64,000 bases of DNA from positions 14,866,501-14,930,500 of the forward strand of contig NC_089864.1 of assembly GCF_036373705.1 (NCBI RefSeq), in the 5' to 3' direction. The notes under the pieces were generated by a model that saw nothing but the letters and a program-made list of their open reading frames with translations, did no database searches and was not told the DNA's origin. Below, piece after piece: positions 1-15,682 of this stretch; the stretch's first letter is position 1; each line of letters opens with the position of its first letter. Origin of the DNA: Amia ocellicauda (lineage: Eukaryota > Chordata > Actinopteri > Amiiformes > Amiidae). Both the position numbers and the translations under genes were made by a program.

Positions 1-3000
1 CAGAGCACTTTTCTCATGGATGTGGGTGTGGTGTTAACCTTTTGAACCATGTGGGAACTCATTGTATTTGCTATGCTTTTTGATGAGAGGGTGCATGGCA
101 GACTTTAAAACTGCAATTATCTGTGGAATTTTCACTTTTTGCATATGTCTATAAGGTGCATTAATTGAGGAGCAGAAAGGACATATTTGTACATGGATTT
201 TTCCCAATCCCTGTGTCACTGTTTTGAAATACTTCATTCCTCTCACAAGCACCACTGCTGTCTGTAACCCCTCTGCTTTTTACTTCTGGTCTTCCAAAAC
301 CATGTGCACCCCTGCCCGCCCCACCCCTCTTATCTTACACAGTGGCTTTGTTTAGAGCTGATGTAGGCGGTATTCATAAAGTGGGTATTAGAATGATGAA
401 AGCCCTTATTTTTAAAGGGTCTGTATTTATGTAAACATTTACTTAACCTTGTACTAAAACACTGAATAACGAAAGGAAAACATTTATTGATCAAACCACA
501 AAGTTCACCTGCTCTTTGCTGTAGGCTGTGAGTTGGTCATTCCCTACACTGACAAGTAATTGGATTTTTTGTTGCCATTTGCAGCCCTTGGAAAGTATGA
601 TTGTAGACATTACTTTTCAGTGTTGAAAACAATTTAATTTGCCCAGTGGTGCACGGATGAGAGGAGTGTTAAATGTCCTTTAAAATCTACATGGTCCTTA
701 ACCCTGGGATGCTTTCAATTTCCCATGACTTCAGCTGCTCACTTTGTGCTTGTCCTGACCTTATCATGTGATAGTGTCAGTAAAGGTGCAATGATTTTAC
801 TATAGCGCTGCATGTTAAATGTTGTGTAGTTAGACAAATTGTGTGTAATGATGGGATGAGCAAAAAAAAAACCTACAACATTCGTTTTGACACATTACAG
901 CTGAAGGAAGAGGAATGAGACTGCAATTGAAGAGGGGCCCTTCAGGGAAAGACTGTCCTAGCCTGTTTGTCTGCACATGACAGGAGTGGATTTCAGTCTT
1001 CAAGGATGTGTAAGACACAGCAACAGTAGAGTAAAGCAAACCTACACTCATGGTAACCGACGGCTCTATTTTTTATTTTTTTATGTTGCTTAAACATTTT
1101 ATTTGATAAACAACCTGTGTGATTTAAAGTTACTGCTTTGCAAAAAAAATAAAATGCCTGTTCTATCCAAAAAAAAAAAACTAAATAAAAAATAAAACCA
1201 TTTTGACATAATGTGTAAACAATTTAAAATGTCACTAGAGGCATTGTTTTTATAGTTTTTTTTTTTTTTCTTTTCCTTGTTGCAGAATGTTCCATGTTCA
1301 GATAATGTCTGTAAACGTCACAGCTTTGATTATTAAATCTAGATTTAGTGTTGTAATAAACTGTTTACTGGGGCTGATACTTGTTCAAATGCTGCACATT
1401 TTCTTTGCATTCCTCGACCATTTTGTTCATTTATATTAAATGTGTTATGAAGACTTTTTCACATTGAATTTTCCTAACCGTTAAATGGCTTCAGCTGTGA
1501 AGTAGGAGGTTGATATGGTCTGTGTTCGGTGCCCCTGTTCATAGTAGCATGTCCTCTTTGAAAGGTGTTCTTATGGCTTTTCAATACCGAGCCTCTGTCT
1601 TTCAGCAAAATTCAGGTATAAGGTTAATGTCAAACTTTATAATTATGCAAACAATTCACTATCAGTGTAACCCTAAATAGAGATTGAAGTTTGATTTTTA
1701 GGTTTTACTAACAAATTCAAGTTCTGGCAAAACTTTTGTCCTATGGTTGAGTGAGTTTGGTGTGGTTATCGGTGCAAAGCTGATGCCTCCTTAGAGCAGC
1801 ATTAGATGCCTAGCCTTCATGGTCTTTAAATACCTGAGAGGAGACCTACATGTAGAAGATACTTAGATTGTTTTTGTTTTCTTTTTTATAAATTTACTTT
1901 GTCTTCCATACCAGCAGAATAGTTCTAATGTAGGGAGTGATTTCTGCAGTGAACTCCTGAAAAGAAATCCAATGTCTTTTGATTTTTTCATTTGTTTTTC
2001 ATTTTGCTTTTTTGTATTGTAGTCTGTATAGTACTTTTAACACAGACCATATCACGAAGTTGAAGCTAGTTGTTAAAATGTCATTTTTGTAGGCAATGTT
2101 TTTTGTTTTAACTATTGAAATGCCACTGCTATGCTCTTAGCTGGGGATTGACCATTTTCACTAACATTTGAAAAGCCATCATGCATTTTACCAGGGATGT
2201 TAATATTTTAATGTTCCAACTTTTGATGACCTACCAAATAGTATCCCTGTTAAAAATGAGCCTCCTGTAACAAATTTTGTGCTTCTATTTAACTAAAAGC
2301 TGTTAAAGATGTTTGCTACAGATCCAGTACATTTTGTGGATGTATACATCTTAATATTTAGGTAGTGGCAGCTTTGATATTGGGTTAGACTCATACTATG
2401 TTGTCTGTTACAAAAGATGAGCTACTCCAGTAGTCTTGAGAAAATGCTTCTCAACAAAACTCTTAACTTTCAACTGTTTGTGCAATTTTAATCTAGTGTA
2501 TTTTCAAAATGGCTTTTGCTGTGAGCATTTAAAAAAAATACATAATTGGTTGCTAAGTACACATTAAGATTACATTTTAAACTTTTTTTTTTTACAAATC
2601 TCAAGTTGTATAGATTTTAAGCACTTTTTTTTTTTTTTTTTTTTGTTATTGTTCATATTGCATGATATTCACCAGTTCCAGACTCCATACAGAAATGCAA
2701 TTCATAATTTGTTTTGGGAATTTTAACTACATTGTTTTTTTTCTCTTTTGTTGGGCAATATGGAAGAAATTGACAAACTTACTCATCGAGGTCAACTCGG
2801 GAAAAGTGTGCTGCGTGTGTTTTAAAGTGTAAATAATGGAGTAGGTAGGTGAAGAGCAGGAGTGTACAGCTCCAGCACATGTAGGGCCAGTGGGTGTTCT
2901 CCTGGCCTTGAGATCTCACTTCATATTTTAAATTTGCAATCAATTTCAATATGCCTTTAGAAGCTGCAGACCTGGCCCTATAAGACTGGAGTTGTGCCCC

Positions 3001-3712
3001 CCTGTAGGCTGTCCCTTGGCATCTGAGGGAGCCAGTGTAATGCCCCAAAGTTTTGACTGCAGCAACCCAACTGATTAAAAACCCTTCATATCATATTACT
3101 CCAGTAGTACAGGTTTTTTCAGAAATTGGAAATTTGATAGTACATCAGTTTGAGAAGGTATGTAATTATATCTGCATTGTCACTGCTATTTAAAAAAAAA
3201 AAATGTAGATTGTCCTTTCCCAGCCCCCCCCCCCCCACCCAGCCCAGTATTTTTATTTATGTATGTATGTCCATATGTGCCGAGTAATAAAATTAGTAGT
3301 AATTGCCCCCCACAACTATCGTAGTTGTCCGATGTATTTTGTGCTGTTAAAAGTACAGAAATACTTGCTATACCAAAGTCTCGCAAACCTCAGTCTAAGG
3401 AAAACAATGTGTATAATTAATGCTGTCACTGACAAGTCTACATTCCTGTCCGTTATTCTATAGTTGCATTGTGAGGTGCATTTGGGGATCCTCGTATACT
3501 ATTTTTGAACAAATGAGTAGTTCTATTTAATACTGGAAAACTGGGGCAATCTCTGGTTTTTTTTTGTTTTTGTTTTTTTGTTTTTCCTCTGAGGGGGAGT
3601 TTGGGTTAATGTACCATATTAGAGATCTAGTCCTTCTACACAACCACTGTTAAATGTACTATACCAAGGGGAACGTTTTTTAAAGATGCACTGTCCTGTT
3701 TTGAGTGTTCTC

Positions 3713-3718
3713 AATAAA
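3713..3718 (+). terminator. Candidate poly(A) signal AATAAA
   Basis: Canonical AATAAA in the putative upstream 3'UTR, followed within about 50 nt by a U/GU-rich tract (tcttgttttgccc). It is a plausible proximal polyadenylation site. Confidence 0.35.
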
Positions 3719-5179
3719 ATAGATTTTGCTAATTTTGAGAATATATTAAGTGTTTATGATCATGGCCTCTTGTTTTGCCCATTCTTTAAAATGTGACACT
3801 GCTATCTCCACTTGGGATTATCCGAGCATAGCGCAACCCTTCATGTGTTCAAATTGGGTGGCTGGTGTAGGGCATCGGTTATTTCATAATTGAAAGGCTG
3901 AAACTGCAGGTGGAAGAGGGCTCGGGCTACAGTCAGCCTTTTGAGTTTTGTTTTTATGAAGTGGTCTTGCCTTTATCACTACATACGAGCTTTAGAAAAC
4001 AAATGTATATATTAGTATGAACATTTCTATTGATTTTAAATATGGAAACAAATGTGTAGAGAGCCCTGGATGGTATTTTGGATATCTGGTTAAGATTGTT
4101 TTGTCTGTCTCTGTCTGTCTGTCTGTCTGGCTTTATAACCTGTATATAATGTGGAAATGAGCTTCCAGGTAAGTTTAGGACTCCAGTGGTTAATATTTTC
4201 ATAAGGCTGTCTATGAATAAAACACATCACACTGTGACCTTAATAAAAAATAAAAAAACTACAATATAACGTCTCAAACCTTATTCCCAGTTGTGTTGGA
4301 GTTTGCTCTGATGTAGATGCACTGCAGCCCTTTCTTGAAATTTCTGTTGGCATGATCTCAAGAGGACTACAATTGCACTGAACAATTATATTTTTTCCAA
4401 TTGCATCAAGGCTAAGTCAAATTTAATGTATTCCCTTTATGTAGGAATGTATATGCATTACGTCTCAAGTGCATTGTTACACTATTCCTGCCAAATGCAC
4501 TTTTGTATGTGCTGATACAAAACCACAGAAATCCTTGATTTGTAGCCTCTGGCATGTACTTCACCCCCTTTTTTTTTTTTTTATACTTTGCTTTTCAAAA
4601 TTCAAAAATTCTTGAATTTAACTACATTCCAGTTGACACCAAAAGGTAAGTTATGTATAGCCTGGAGTACTGCTCTTGAAGGTGAAGCTGAAATGTTAAC
4701 AGTAAGTTTAAAATTGGCAGTGCCTTTATATTTGGACTCCTGTCACAATCCTGGATGGGAAAGGACATTTGCATTGAAAGGTGGTACTTCTGCAATTTGA
4801 AGGCATAGGCCTGTAACTTAAGCCTTTTATGATCATGGTCTTAAAGTATTTGTATATTGTAATCGGACTAATGTATAGGGAGTAAGTTTCCCTTTTGGCA
4901 GGGTTAGCATTGAAGATGTAATAACTGAACAAATAGCTTGAGGACTGAAAACTGACCTGTCGGCCGTGTCTTGGCTATTTTAAAGCTAATATAGATTTGG
5001 GAAATGGAATCCAAATAAGTTAAATGCCAGGAAGGATTGATATGTTTTTTATAACTCCAGCCTATGAAGGGTTTTTTTGTCCTGCAAATGGCTGTTCCTG
5101 GATTCTACAGCAAGTGCAGTGTATATACATTGAGTCAAATAGCATTTTCCTTTATACAGCTTGTATTTATATTCATCCA

Positions 5180-5185
5180 AATAAA
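5180..5185 (+). terminator. Candidate distal poly(A) signal AATAAA
   Basis: Canonical AATAAA followed by a GU-rich stretch (gtgtatttattgtgtacagtgtg) within 25-50 nt. This is the best-looking poly(A) context in the first 5.3 kb, and the last before promoter-like sequence begins near 5.5 kb. It may be the distal end of the upstream gene. Confidence 0.4.
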
Positions 5186-5519
5186 ACTTGATTTTGAAAA
5201 TACAAGGTGTATTTATTGTGTACAGTGTGCCCTCTGGGTAAGAAGTAGATTTTTGTAAATGAGCACTCTTTAACTTTTGGCAAGAATTTAGCTTTTACTA
5301 TATTTGGTGAATAACCCCAAAACTTGCCCTGTAACCCTTTAATATACCAGCCGTGGTCAATATCATGTTCTTATGTGTAGCTGTAAAGGGATTTTTACAG
5401 GTTAATTTTAAAATATGCATTTAAGACTATATACAACTGTATGATTTGTTTCAGTGCAGATTTGATTTTTTCCGATTGGATATTTCAAGGAACCGTTTCA
5501 GTGCCGAATGAATGGAAAA

Positions 5520-6429
5520 GCCCTGATGGCTTAATTGGTAATCAACTACAATGCGCGCAGGCGCACACACCGCAAACTTGCTGTTTCCGTGTTTAAAGAG
5601 TCTTAGCCCGAAGTGAAATAGTATTCAGCCTTCGAATACATCTTAATATCGATTTTATCTATAGAGGATGCTTTTAAATTGTGAATTTATCCTTAATAGG
5701 CGCAGTATTTCTCCGGTCTGAAGGGTTTTTTGAGACCGTACACGGCAGTCTAAGGTACGTACATTACCTCTAAACGCAACTGCACCGTTCACTAGTGTCC
5801 TAACCACACTTTAGCAACGCGCGTCATGCATTTTGATTGGTAACATTAGCAGAACTATAAAGTTTACTCAAGTGATTCCCTTAGTGAGCTGCGTGCAGAG
5901 ATGATTGAATACAGAGGGAAGGGAAAGCATGCCTAAAACTTTCCATTACTGTGTCCTACCGTTACCCTTTCCAAATTTAATGCAATTCATGCAAATCCCC
6001 CAAATATGGGCTTAAAAATAAAACGCCATCGTACAATAACTGCCGATATGTCTAAAAAACAATAATAATTTTAAAAGTACATTAACGCGAAGAGCAGTAA
6101 ATACAAAAATGCAAATTGTCAGACGATTCATTTCCCGGGCCGAAAGCGGTACCTTTCTGCACACGGCGGGGCAGCGGGCGGACACAGGGCCGGGCGCACA
6201 CGGAGGACGGAAGCCGCCGGGGGACAGTTCCGTGTGCTGCACCAGGACCGCGGTGTCTGCCGTAGTGTGAATGACTGCTCGCAGGTCTACGGAGTTCAAG
6301 ACTGCAAATTCAGAGGTTACATGGCCTTCTTTTTAAAATACTTGAATGAGTCGGATCCTATACAACACTGTACCAGTCTACTACTTAGGAGATAAACTCC
6401 TTTGAAATACATATTCCATTTAAAATACT
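5520..6429 (+). promoter_or_regulatory. YEATS4: YEATS4 promoter region and 5'UTR
   Basis: This gap between the upstream 3'UTR and the YEATS4 start codon holds promoter-like motifs: an NRF1-like TGCGCGCAGGCGCAC at 5552-5566, an inverted CCAAT box at 5836-5840, a TATAAAG at 5856-5862, an octamer ATGCAAAT at 5989-5996 and a CArG box CCAAATATGG at 6000-6009. A short CpG-dense block lies at about 6130-6250. The transcription start is not determined. The roughly 180 nt before the ATG are AT-rich and could be 5'UTR. The motifs are read directly and their use is inferred. Confidence 0.45.
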
Positions 6430-9662
<3,233 letters not shown>

Positions 9663-9900
9663 GCAGCACTGCAGTGGGTTGATGAACTTGGGTGTCTGGA
9701 GCCGCTGAGGACATGAACTCGGCTCCGCGGTGGTGCTGCTCCTCAGCCGTCCGGCAGTGGCAAGCTGTCTGGCATCCCCACGCACACACAATCCTCAGTA
9801 CACTTAATAACACCACGTAAAACTGTCCAATTCCCAGTGTGAAGAACCAGTGCAGTGAAATGCTGTCTATTCACTTGATTAAAGTTATTGTCATGGATGC
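9663..9900 (+). other. YEATS4: YEATS4 3'UTR (proximal part)
   Basis: Non-coding sequence follows the TGA stop of the last YEATS4 exon. The first poly(A)-like hexamer is ATTAAA at 9878-9883, followed by U/G-containing sequence. Later AATAAA copies (for example 10919-10924) could give longer forms, so the true 3' end is not fixed. Confidence 0.5.
9878..9883 (+). terminator. YEATS4: Candidate poly(A) signal ATTAAA of YEATS4
   Basis: This is the common variant hexamer ATTAAA, 216 nt downstream of the stop codon. Usage is inferred from position. Confidence 0.35.
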
Positions 9901-12900
9901 AGTAGAACTGTTTGAAGGCAATGGGTTTGACCAGTCATGCCAGTTGCAACTGAACATGATTGTTTTATGCAATTGATGCTCAATGTGTCCCGGGGGGGTT
10001 TATTTAGTGAATTGTTTTGTGTGTACATTTTATGTACTTGATATACTTTTTAACAAGAAAATGTCCTGCAGGATTGTGTGTTGTTCCTTTTGTTTATTGT
10101 AGTGTAAAAAATATGTTTTGCCTTTTTTTTTATGTATTCTTTACATTTTGTTTAATACATATTCTCTCGGGGGAAAGGTTGCTGTTGTCAGTTGTAGGAG
10201 AACAGTGCTTGGCTGTGGGTTAGATTTAGCAATACTGCTGTACAAGTAGAGCAAGTGAACGAGCTCTGGAAGTTTTTTATAGGACATTTTCTTCATGTGC
10301 GTTTGTACAGCTGGTTAAGTGTAGTCCTTATAGTTATCGGTTAATGATACAGGGAATAGGATTGCAGTGGCTGTGCAAAGAATAAGCATCAGTGTGTATG
10401 ATTTCTTTGATGCCTGTTTACCTAATGCAGTGTATTTTCGCATGTTATATAGAACATTGCATTAGTGCAGCTGTCTGTTCATAAGCCAGCACATTTTTTG
10501 AGCTGAAGCGGGGACAGGTTCCATTTTTCATGGGTCAAGCTCAGATTCACACACAGGCTGAGTTTGAACACTAGAGGTCAGGGTTATTTTGTACCTCAGG
10601 CCTTCCCAAGAACACCTGAGGAAGTTTGGCCATGCTGATTGCCTCTCAGTATTCCTGGCTGTTTTGTCATTATCTTGTAGCTGTTTACTTATTCTTTAGC
10701 TCTGTTTCTTCTGTGTGACGTGACTGACATTTTCAGGTCTCTGACTGAAGGCTGGGTTGAATGCTCATACGCTTACTCCTGAATTTTTAGAGGGTATTTC
10801 AATTGGTTTCTAAATTGAGGACCACTGGTTTTATTTTCCTTGTTTTAAGCAGAGTTTTTCTTGTTTTTGTGAGGTTTCAAACCCCTTTTATGTAGCAAAG
10901 AAACAATCTGAGTGCAGAAATAAATGGGGGACTATTACCATAGTGTGTGGAAATATGTTAAGCTAGCTGTTCCCTGTGGTTTCATTTTGATGGTTCCCCT
11001 GCAAATGCCTCCCTCACCTGTCCCTGCTTGTTTGAGTTCAGTAGCATTAGTGTTGGGATAAACCACTTGGTTAAAGCTCATAACAATCGTATATTCATAA
11101 TATATTCATTGCCCTATTCATTCCTTCCAGTGGTTTATTGAAAAACACTGCAAGCGATTATTGGCCAGTATAAACTAGCACTATTTACATTTGTACGTTT
11201 GTAGAAAGCCGTAGATAGTAATGTTTAGTGCCTCTGAATAAGGTAGAGGTGGCTAAATAGAGCAGGAACTTAAACTATATACAGCTTTTACTATAAATAA
11301 TACAGAACATGGCATGAGAGAAATAACAAAAATTGAACACCTGGGGTTTATCAATACTAAAATTAAATGCGAGTTTATACCCTCCCTATAAAAGAGCCAA
11401 GCTTAAGATAATGATAGTCATTGGAATCACATTTGTATGGCAGTTGCTCTATGTGGGGGCATGTTTTGGTGATCTGTTTTAACACGTGTTACAATTTGAA
11501 AGTGGAGCTCGAGGTAACCCGGCCTCAGGCCTCTCCTGCCTTTTCAGAGCTGGCTGGACATGCCAGTGATGTCACTGAAACGTGCTGCTGCGAGTGGGAT
11601 GCAATGACATCACCCTGCCGTATAAACGAGAGGTCGCTGCCTGCAATGGGGTGGTGTGTGGAAAGAGTGTTGTCTCACAAAAGGCATAACATTTCAACAA
11701 CAAAAAAGAATATCAGACATGAGCTCATCAACATTGTCATATTCTTTTTTAACACATGTTGTGTAATTGTTTAAATGGCAGAGGCTTGCTGTTTCCTACT
11801 GAATTAATCCTCCAAGAAATTTAAAACAAATATGCTTATATAATCTACCCTGCCAAAGCCAACAGTATTCACTGCCCTACATAACCAACAGCACAATTAT
11901 GAATATACCACTTACAACAACATTTATTTGTATTGATCAATTTCTTTACTTAAAAAAAAAAAAAGATGTACGAATGTGGTTTGGACCTTTTCAGTCCTGC
12001 AAATGCATTGTTGTGCATCCTTCACTTGGTAGAGTGAACTCTTTGTGCTTGAGAAAAAAAAAGCAATGATAAGAAGACAATTCATGCTGCTTAACACATG
12101 AAATTGTAAATGCACCAAAACACAACTGCTTTAATGTCATTATATAAACAGAACATTCAATGTCAACCAAACTACAGTTGTTGAGCTATTTATAGCAATA
12201 ACATTGAAAAAACAACTTACACAGTTCTGCATCACCTATGTCATACCTTCTGGAAAATAGCCAGCAAACAAATTACCATTGGAGGGGTATTTGTGAATGT
12301 TTATTCAAACTGCTGTTTTCTTATGATAAAATTTGCATTTGACATGGAGGTACAAGTGACTTATCCCTTAACTAGCAATGCTGTTTGGTACTGCAGGGCT
12401 CCTCTTTGTCAGGGCAGTGGGTTGAAAGCCAGGGTTTCTGGTTCTCCCTGTGCTGGCAGTCTTCTACCACTAGGTGGTTAAGAAAATAAAAAGAAACGTG
12501 ACCATCTATTCCTGAAGATGATGAATACAGTCATGGAGGGAGTCTGACTTATGGTTATGCTTATGGTAGCACCCTCCCACCCCTCCCTTCCAAAAGAAAA
12601 ACAACAACTTGACCTGTCTCTGACCTGCCTGCTGTTAAAAGTCAATATTAAATGGGGCACATGCATTCCAAGCATCTGCGCAGCATCTTTACTTATTTAA
12701 CTCTCCCTGTAGTTTGACATGCTGGTCTAACCACCCCCCACCCCTGTCACTGCCTGACCTTAACTTTGCCCCATTGAGATGTTACAGAATCATCTTTTAA
12801 TGGACGTTTATAGTAAAATGCTTGTAAAAGAGTAATTTCTGTTGCTTTGTTTGTGAAAGTTAAGACCATTTTGTTCAATCCAAGCATTTGTTGTTCCTTT

Positions 12901-14728
12901 CGTAGCTGAACCATGATGACTTCCAGTTGGTTGCCGAAATATTTCACATGAAAGGCATTGCCAGCACTAACCTTCACCTGATTCATTCGTTTTGCAACTT
13001 TTAAAAGAGTGCACCTGGGGAAATAGTAAGGTTTTGGACAGTGAAGCACAAGACTAAAATATGAAAAAACATCAGTTATATTTAAATGATTGCATAATAA
13101 GAAAGGCTGCAATTAAGGCTGCAGCCATGATGTCATCTTAGTGCAGGTTGGTTTATGCGCAGCTGTGAAACAAACTTTAATTTTATTTCATGTGTTTATT
13201 TTTCCATCTCAGTCCTAGCACTCATCAGTCATAGCGGAAACACTGACCTATTTTAATTCTGCAGCAGAGAAAACCATCCCTTTTCCAACTTTATTAGCAT
13301 TCATACCTCTAGTCAAGCCACACTTTTTCTTCAGGTTTTGGCATATGCAGCCCTTTTTGCTAAAGGATGAAGCACATTGTTTGTAACAAATAAGGACAGT
13401 GAAATGAAAGCAACAATACAGATTCGTATTACATTATTCTGTTTGGTTTTACTTTTGATTCCAAATTCCTTGAATCTTTATTTTATGAATAAGACGACTC
13501 AGTATAATTTTCTTCAAAATGTTCACACTGGTAACTTTTCTTAGATTTCAGTTATGTAGGGCATATATGTGGAAATCCAGTTTTCAGCACCTTTTATAAA
13601 CCACAAACATTTAAAACAGAAAACGTGGTGCCACATGTTGCTAGGAGAGGTGTGTGGGTGTTCAGTTCTCTTCAGTGACTTTCTTCTGAAGAAAGCAGGA
13701 CGAAGTATTGTATTTTCAATAGATTGCAAATAGAAACACAAACCTTTAAATGTTTCTTGTTTCCCATTGAGTCCTGGCTGAACACTCTCTCCCACTCTTT
13801 CCCTCAAAGAAGCTAGTTATAATTTTGACCCCCTTTGAGGCTTTGAAATTTTACAGGATCCAACACCACCCCAAATATATATATATATATATATATATAC
13901 TTACCTAAAAATAAATGCACATGCTACCACAGTAGTTTAGTACTTGTACGTTTCATTTCATTACTAACATCCTGATACTTTGAAGATGATAACTTTCATT
14001 CAAAAGTGTATAATCTTCGGGCTGCTATCTATCTGTTGGAAGCTTCCCGAAAAAGATTTTCCATAGATTTCTGATCTGTTGGAATCTCTTGTAGTGACTT
14101 AAGATGGTTAGAAACCACTGGGGTACTCCTACAGTGATTGTGATAAACTTGTATGATGTAAATTTCCAAACTGATTAGGCTGTGAACAAAGTAAAATGAT
14201 TGTGACCATTGTTGTAACACCTGGTGATGTGTAGCGCTGTACTTTCTCAAACCCCAGTACAAGGACCTCAACAGCCGTCACCACAGAGCATTTAAAACAT
14301 CACAACAGAGATTTATACTTGCAAATGTTCAAAACCCCTACCATAACAGATGCATTTCACTATAGTATGTTTTGTATTTGCATTTTCAATTTTGCCTAGG
14401 TTTGCCTACCAATTGTTAAGGCTAATGATAATTTAATAGCCTATAGTCCTACCCAATGCCAAAATGTAAAACTATTCTAAATCTTTGACCTGTCCATTTA
14501 GGTCTATACATTAGTGACACAATGCCAATGCTAATGTAACAACTAGCTAATCCCTAGCCCAATACAAATCCTAAACCAGTCCTAAGCCTTAAACATTAGT
14601 GTAATGCACAGTTGAGGTCAGGTTAGGATTAGTGTTATATTACACAACATATCTTGACTTTCATTAGTTACGGCTGTGTTTCTTCTGGCTAAAGTGAGAT
14701 GAGATGGGTAAAGATTGGATGAACTTTC
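9900..14728. other. Intergenic region between YEATS4 and FRS2, no gene seen
   Basis: AT-rich sequence without a recognisable coding exon. The longest open frames are about 117-121 codons, the size expected by chance at this base composition, and none resembles a known protein. No lysozyme-like exon was found, although lysozyme neighbours YEATS4 in mammals. An AT dinucleotide run lies at 13875-13899. Part of 9900-11000 could be extended YEATS4 3'UTR. Confidence 0.5.
13875..13899. repeat. (AT)n microsatellite
   Basis: Uninterrupted AT dinucleotide run of about 25 nt in intergenic DNA. Confidence 0.9.
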
Positions 14729-15682
14729 ATATTGTGGTGTTGGCTAAGGTTGGGGTTCTGAATTACTGTTAGGACTAACTATAACCCAACACAAATCGGA
14801 TTTTTCCATTTAATTCCAACACAGTTTTGCTTGGTTGGGTTATGGTTAGCATTAGTTTCCAGCATTTCCAGAAATCCCTATAAGAACATAAGAAAGTGTA
14901 CAATCGAGAGGAGGCCATTTGACCCATCGTGCTCGTTTGGTGTCCATTAATAACTAAGTGATCCAAGGATCCTATCCAGTCTATTTTTAAATGTTCCCAA
15001 ATTTTCATCTTCAGCCACATCGCTGGGGAGTTTGTTCAGATTGTGACGCCTCTCTGTGTAAAGAAGTGTCTCCTGTTTTCTGTCTTGAATGCCTTGAAGC
15101 CCAATTTCCATTTGTGTCCCCGGGTGCGTGTGTCCCTGCTGATCTGGAAAAGCTCCTCTGGTTTGATGTGGTCGATGCCTTTCATGATTTTGAAGACTTG
15201 AATCAAGTCCCCACGTAGTCTCCTCTGTTCCAGGGTGAAAAGGTTCAGTTCCCTCAGTCTCTCAGTAGGACATTCCCTTCAGACCTGGAATAAGTCTGGT
15301 TGCTCTCCTCTGAACTGCCTCTAGAGCAGCGATATCTTTCTTGAAGTGTGGAGCCTATACCTCTTATCTTGTGTATAAATGTCATCCCATGCAGAGAATT
15401 GTCAGGATTTATAAATTCTTCAGTTACCAGCAACATTTCAGAACACTAAATGGGACTGGTGCAAGTTTCACAGGATGTACCTTTGTTAAATGTAATGAAT
15501 TTAGTGAATATATTAGTTCAATTATCCTGACATTTATAATTGTGATTTATAAACAATAGGTGAAGAGTGGATTTGTTGGGGTAGCATCATTGTTGTTTTG
15601 TTGGCAGGAACTGGGGTTCTGCTCTTCTTAGGGCTATTAATCAGATAATAGACAGAACCCCAACCCTAGCCAACACCAATAT
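14729..15682. repeat. Inverted telomere-like repeat arms flanking a retroelement relic
   Basis: The left arm at 14729-14760 reads atattgtggtgttggctaag and continues ggttggggttctg. The right arm at 15653-15682 is its reverse complement with one substitution and a 2-nt indel. Surrounding sequence (about 14380-14860) is rich in degenerate CCTAA/TTAGG-like words such as aaccctagccc and ggttatggttagc. The retroelement fragment at 14881-15351 lies between the arms. It could be an old foldback element, or two inverted copies of a degenerate minisatellite. Confidence 0.5.
14881..15351 (-). mobile_element. Non-LTR retrotransposon 3' end, copy 1 (CR1/L2-like), degenerate
   Basis: Read on the minus strand, the sequence encodes fragments typical of the C-terminus of non-LTR reverse transcriptase polyproteins: RRLRGDL followed by VFKIMKGIDH, then RRHFFTQRVV, and finally TFKNRLDRILGSLSY and a stop. 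A short 3' end reads ttgtacactttcttatgttc on the minus strand. The frame is broken by lesions shared with copy 2 at 57.7 kb. The 5' side of the element stops abruptly near 15351, where copy 2 continues. Clade assignment to CR1/L2/Rex-like elements rests on motif style only. Confidence 0.8.

Larger units (their letters stand above)
1..5200 (+). other. Probable long 3'UTR of an upstream gene (CPSF6 by synteny)
   Basis: No open frame here resembles a protein and no coding exon is visible. The stretch is AT-rich, with many T-runs and several AATAAA signals on the + strand at 3713, 4216, 4242 and 5180, as in a long 3'UTR with alternative poly(A) sites. In human 12q15 the gene upstream of YEATS4 on the same strand is CPSF6 (with lysozyme in between in mammals), and CPSF6 has a long 3'UTR. 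The identity is inferred from gene order only, since no coding part of that gene is in the window. Poly-C (about 3223-3237) and a TCTG/CTGT simple repeat (about 4104-4128) are the only repeats noticed. Confidence 0.4.

Noticed and set aside
11421..11774. 117-codon + strand open frame
   Set aside because: No domain, no splice context and a length expected by chance.
12747..13112. 121-codon minus-strand open frame in the intergenic region
   Set aside because: No recognisable family, and a few frames of this length are expected by chance in 64 kb of this composition.
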